Assembly: GCA_038223055.1 (NCBI GenBank)
Contig: JBBRHF010000097.1
Coordinates: forward strand, 1 to 15,671
From: JBBRHF01 sp038223055
GTDB lineage: Bacteria; Actinomycetota; Actinomycetes; JACCUZ01
DNA: 15,671 nucleotides
Direction of reading: 5' to 3'
Shown: one piece after another, positions 13,560 through 15,671 of the stretch
Layout: every line of letters begins with the position of its first letter
Position numbering within the stretch: position 1 is the stretch's first letter
Made by a program: the position numbers and the translations under genes
The notes under the pieces: model-generated
Told to the model about the DNA's origin: nothing
The model's input: the letters and a program-made list of their open reading frames with translations, nothing else
Databases searched by the model: none

Positions 13560-15671
13560 ATGGCCGAAGATGTGTTCGACTCCCGGGTGGACCCGTGTCC
13601 GCCCCAGGCGTGGTTGGACTGGTTCGACCTGCGCACCGAGGAGGACCTCGAGGACCCGTTCGACCCGTCCATCCCGCCGGACCCGCAGGACCCGTGGAGC
13701 GGGTTGCGCGAGGCAGAGGACGCTCGCGGGAGCTGGTTTCAGGCGCGGGTGATGTCGCCCGCGGAGACTGGGCGGCTGGTGGTGGAGCGGGCGTTGGGGT
13801 GCCCCCCGGACGCGACGACGGCAGGCCTGCTGGCCGGGCTGGACCCGGCCGTGTTGGACCCCGACACGCGGGTGGATCTGATCGTGGCGTGGGCCCGGAT
13901 CGAGTCCTGGGTCGCGTCGCGCCAAGAGGTCGCGCTCGCGGCGGTGGTGGACGCGACCCGCGACCTTGGCTTGGAAGGTAACTGGGCCCGTCACGAGGTG
14001 GGGATGGCGTTGCGGCTGTCCTCGACGACTGCCTACCTCCGGGTCGAGCGGGCGGTCGAGTTGACCGGGCGCCTGGAGCCGACCTGGGATGCGCTCGCGG
14101 CGGGGCTGATCACCGAAGGGCACGCCGGGGTGATCGCGGACGCGTTGGCCGATCTCGACGATGAGATTGCGGCGGCGGTGCAGGACCGGGTGCTGGGCAA
14201 GGCGGCGACCCAGACGGTGGCCCAGCTCAAGAATTCGGTGAAGCGCGCGATCGTCGCCGAGGACCCGGTCGGTGCCGCACAACGCGCGGAGACCGCCAAG
14301 AAGGGGCGCAGCGTGCACCGCTTTGCCCTGCCCGACGGGATGGCCGAGCTGCGGGCGGTCATGCCGGCGACCACGGTGGAACAGATGTGGAACGAGCTCA
14401 ACGCCCAGGCCCGCACCGAACGGGACCGCCTGCGCGCCGCCGGGGCACCCGGGGTAGGCGGGCACGGTGACCCCGATGACCCCGACCCGCGGATCGACCC
14501 GCCCGGGATGCCCGCGCTACGCGCCGACGCCCTGGCCCGAGCCGTCCTCGGCGACCAACCCCACACCGAGCCCGACCCGGATCCTGACAGCGAGAACCCC
14601 GAGAACCCGGCCGGCCCCGACGCCGAGACCGAGAACGTCGCGAGCCCGGCCGACACCGAAACCACGACCGTGAGCCCGGCCGACCCAGAGAAGTCGACCG
14701 TGAGCCCGGCCGACATCGACCCCGACGCCGAGACCTGGATTCCCGCTGGCCCCGACAGCCACGATGCCCGGGTCGGGGAAGCGCGCGAGGACGACGAGCA
14801 ACGCGAGCGCGGCGACGATGAGCGCGAGGACCACGACCAATGCGAGGGCGACGAGCGACGCGAGGACCAGGAGACGGCCGCGACGGACGAGGACGACACA
14901 GACGAGAGCCAGGACGCGGGCGCGGTGGCCCGCCGGGCGCCCGCCTCACCCAGCCAGGCACCGCCCAGCCAGGCACCGCCCAGTCCGCCACCGCCCAGTC
15001 CGTCACCGCCCAGTCCGCCACCGCCCAGTCCGCCGCCGCCCAGTCCGCCGCCGCCCAGCGCGCCGCCGCCCAGCGCGCCACGTCCCTCCCGGCCGCCGCC
15101 CGGTCCGCCCGGCCCCGGCCTGCCGCCGGGTCGCCCACCCACGACCCGGCCCCCCGTGCAACTGCAGATCACGATCGACCTGCCCACCCTGCTCGGATTG
15201 GCCCACAACCCCGCCGAACTACACGGCTACGGCCCCCTGCCCCCACACCTGGTCCGCGCCCTCGCCGGGGACGCCGACTGGATCCGCCTCACCACCGACC
15301 CCCAAACCGGCCAACTCCTGGACTACGGCCGACACCGATACCGACCCTCGGACCGCCTCGCCGCCTACATCCGCGCCGCCATGCCCACCTGCCGATGGCC
15401 CGGCTGCGAACAACCCTCCGACCGCTGCGACCTCGACCACATCATCGACTTCGACCACGACAAACACGCCGACGGCGACAGGTCCGCAGGCGACGGTGGT
15501 GCTGACGACAGTTCCGGGGACGGCTGCGGCTGCTACTGCGACCGCGGCGGCGGAGAAACCACACGCAAAGACCTGTGCCCCCGCTGCCGCCAACACCACA
15601 ACGCCAAAACCCACGGCCACTGGAAACACACCGTGGACCCCGACGGCACCGAACACATCACCAGCCCGCTC
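13560..15671 (+). CDS. DUF222 (13E12 repeat) protein with HNH endonuclease domain, 3' end beyond the window
   Basis: 704 codons are open from ATG 13560 to the window edge with no stop. Order: an acidic/proline-rich N-terminus (1-65); a DUF222 domain (about 85-300, with DTRVDLIVAWARIESWVASR and VEQMWNELNAQ); a long acidic D/E/T/R linker (about 300-460); SPPPP-type repeats (465-505); then the conserved pre-HNH block (PVQLQITIDLPTLLGL, NPAELHGYGP, DPQTGQLLDYG) and the HNH zinc domain. HNH residues seen are CRWPGC (Cys611, Cys616), CDLDH (Cys623, Asp626, His627) and CPRCRQHHNAKT (Cys673, Cys676, His679-His680). An insertion of about 25-30 residues between these halves carries Cys656, Cys658 and Cys660 (CGCYC). 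Most family members are about 400-550 residues, so the linkers make this one long. The family is widespread and multicopy in actinobacteria, with presumed nuclease activity but no settled role. The upstream promoter suggests DNA-damage induction. Confidence 0.9.
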   Translation, partial: MAEDVFDSRVDPCPPQAWLDWFDLRTEEDLEDPFDPSIPPDPQDPWSGLREAEDARGSWFQARVMSPAETGRLVVERALGCPPDATTAGLLAGLDPAVLDPDTRVDLIVAWARIESWVASRQEVALAAVVDATRDLGLEGNWARHEVGMALRLSSTTAYLRVERAVELTGRLEPTWDALAAGLITEGHAGVIADALADLDDEIAAAVQDRVLGKAATQTVAQLKNSVKRAIVAEDPVGAAQRAETAKKGRSVHRFALPDGMAELRAVMPATTVEQMWNELNAQARTERDRLRAAGAPGVGGHGDPDDPDPRIDPPGMPALRADALARAVLGDQPHTEPDPDPDSENPENPAGPDAETENVASPADTETTTVSPADPEKSTVSPADIDPDAETWIPAGPDSHDARVGEAREDDEQRERGDDEREDHDQCEGDERREDQETAATDEDDTDESQDAGAVARRAPASPSQAPPSQAPPSPPPPSPSPPSPPPPSPPPPSPPPPSAPPPSAPRPSRPPPGPPGPGLPPGRPPTTRPPVQLQITIDLPTLLGLAHNPAELHGYGPLPPHLVRALAGDADWIRLTTDPQTGQLLDYGRHRYRPSDRLAAYIRAAMPTCRWPGCEQPSDRCDLDHIIDFDHDKHADGDRSAGDGGADDSSGDGCGCYCDRGGGETTRKDLCPRCRQHHNAKTHGHWKHTVDPDGTEHITSPL
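14642..14714 (+). repeat. 30-bp repeat in the acidic linker (three units)
   Basis: GAGCCCGGCCGAC begins at 14642, 14672 and 14702, exactly 30 bp apart; the last two copies share CGACCGTGAGCCCGGCCGAC. In protein this gives a ten-residue repeat with the core [A/V]SPAD. It lies in the linker between the DUF222 and HNH domains. Confidence 0.8.
14952..15071 (+). repeat. 15-bp tandem repeat encoding SxxPP pentapeptides (eight units)
   Basis: Eight consecutive 15-bp units begin with an AGC or AGT serine codon at 14952 and every 15 bp after, followed by a decayed stretch. They encode SQAPP, SQAPP, SPPPP, SPSPP, SPPPP, SPPPP, SPPPP, SAPPP. The run is in frame inside the DUF222-HNH gene and forms a stiff, probably extended spacer just before the HNH half. 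Repeat number is likely to vary between strains. It also produces long repetitive open frames on the opposite strand that are not genes. Confidence 0.9.

Noticed and set aside
14952..15071. Regular repeats considered as a CRISPR array
   Set aside because: The 15-bp units are contiguous with no unique spacers and translate in frame to a pentapeptide repeat.
14398..15138. Minus-strand frame rich in ADWAVADWA repeats
   Set aside because: It is the antisense image of the 15-bp SPPPP-coding repeat in the DUF222-HNH gene; the periodicity comes from that repeat.
14033..15208. Minus-strand frame with Gly-rich repeats (GGGLGG) resembling a PE-PGRS protein
   Set aside because: It also mirrors the proline-repeat coding region, has no PE domain, and the sense strand has a motif-supported gene.

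Overview
The window is high-GC actinobacterial chromosome. The evidence is the strong G/C third-position bias, GTG starts, start/stop overlaps, apparent leaderless promoters, a KFSSS-type MetRS, an actinobacterial Pmt mannosyltransferase and a DUF222/13E12 HNH protein. The core gene order (pmt divergent from rsmI-metG-tatD-x-rsmA-ispE) is the one I know from Mycobacterium and relatives. I cannot name a genus.

Layout, left to right. Positions 1-914 are mostly non-coding. They hold a truncated SRPBCC-type gene remnant on the minus strand (134-328) and several palindromes and short repeats, and lead to a MarR-family regulator (915-1412, plus). A perfect 14-bp palindrome (794-807) ahead of it is a plausible operator. 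From 9614 down to 1419 runs one tight minus-strand housekeeping operon: rsmI, metG, tatD, a DUF5996 protein, rsmA, ispE and an ABC-F ATPase. Four junctions overlap by 1-4 nt or abut directly; the other two have gaps of 5 nt (rsmA-ispE) and 46 nt (tatD-DUF5996). The operon links ribosomal RNA methylation (rsmI, rsmA), Met-tRNA charging (metG), a TatD nuclease, isoprenoid precursor synthesis (ispE) and a ribosome-associated type of ATPase. The slot between tatD and rsmA, where many actinobacteria carry rpfB, holds the DUF5996 gene.

Divergent from rsmI is a protein O-mannosyltransferase (9679-11238). Facing it is a glycoside hydrolase family 3 lipoprotein (11304-12611, minus). Their 3' ends meet in a 26-bp tandem repeat that starts right after the pmt stop and contains the hydrolase stop codon.

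Positions 12612-13559 are a graveyard of degraded genes: a GNAT-like tail, an IS5-family transposase fragment with frame shifts, and an IS1380-family transposase N-terminus with a frameshift and a stop. Last comes a long plus-strand gene (13560 to the window edge, 704 codons, open at its 3' end). It encodes a DUF222 domain, a long acidic linker, an SPPPP-repeat spacer and an HNH nuclease domain. Directly before its ATG is a sequence resembling the PafBC/RecA_NDp DNA-damage promoter, placed so that the transcript would be leaderless. This gene and its promoter, the rpfB-to-DUF5996 replacement and a Walker B substitution in the ABC-F protein are the most interesting points. I see no convincing wholly new defence or mobile system, no CRISPR array and no tRNA or rRNA gene.
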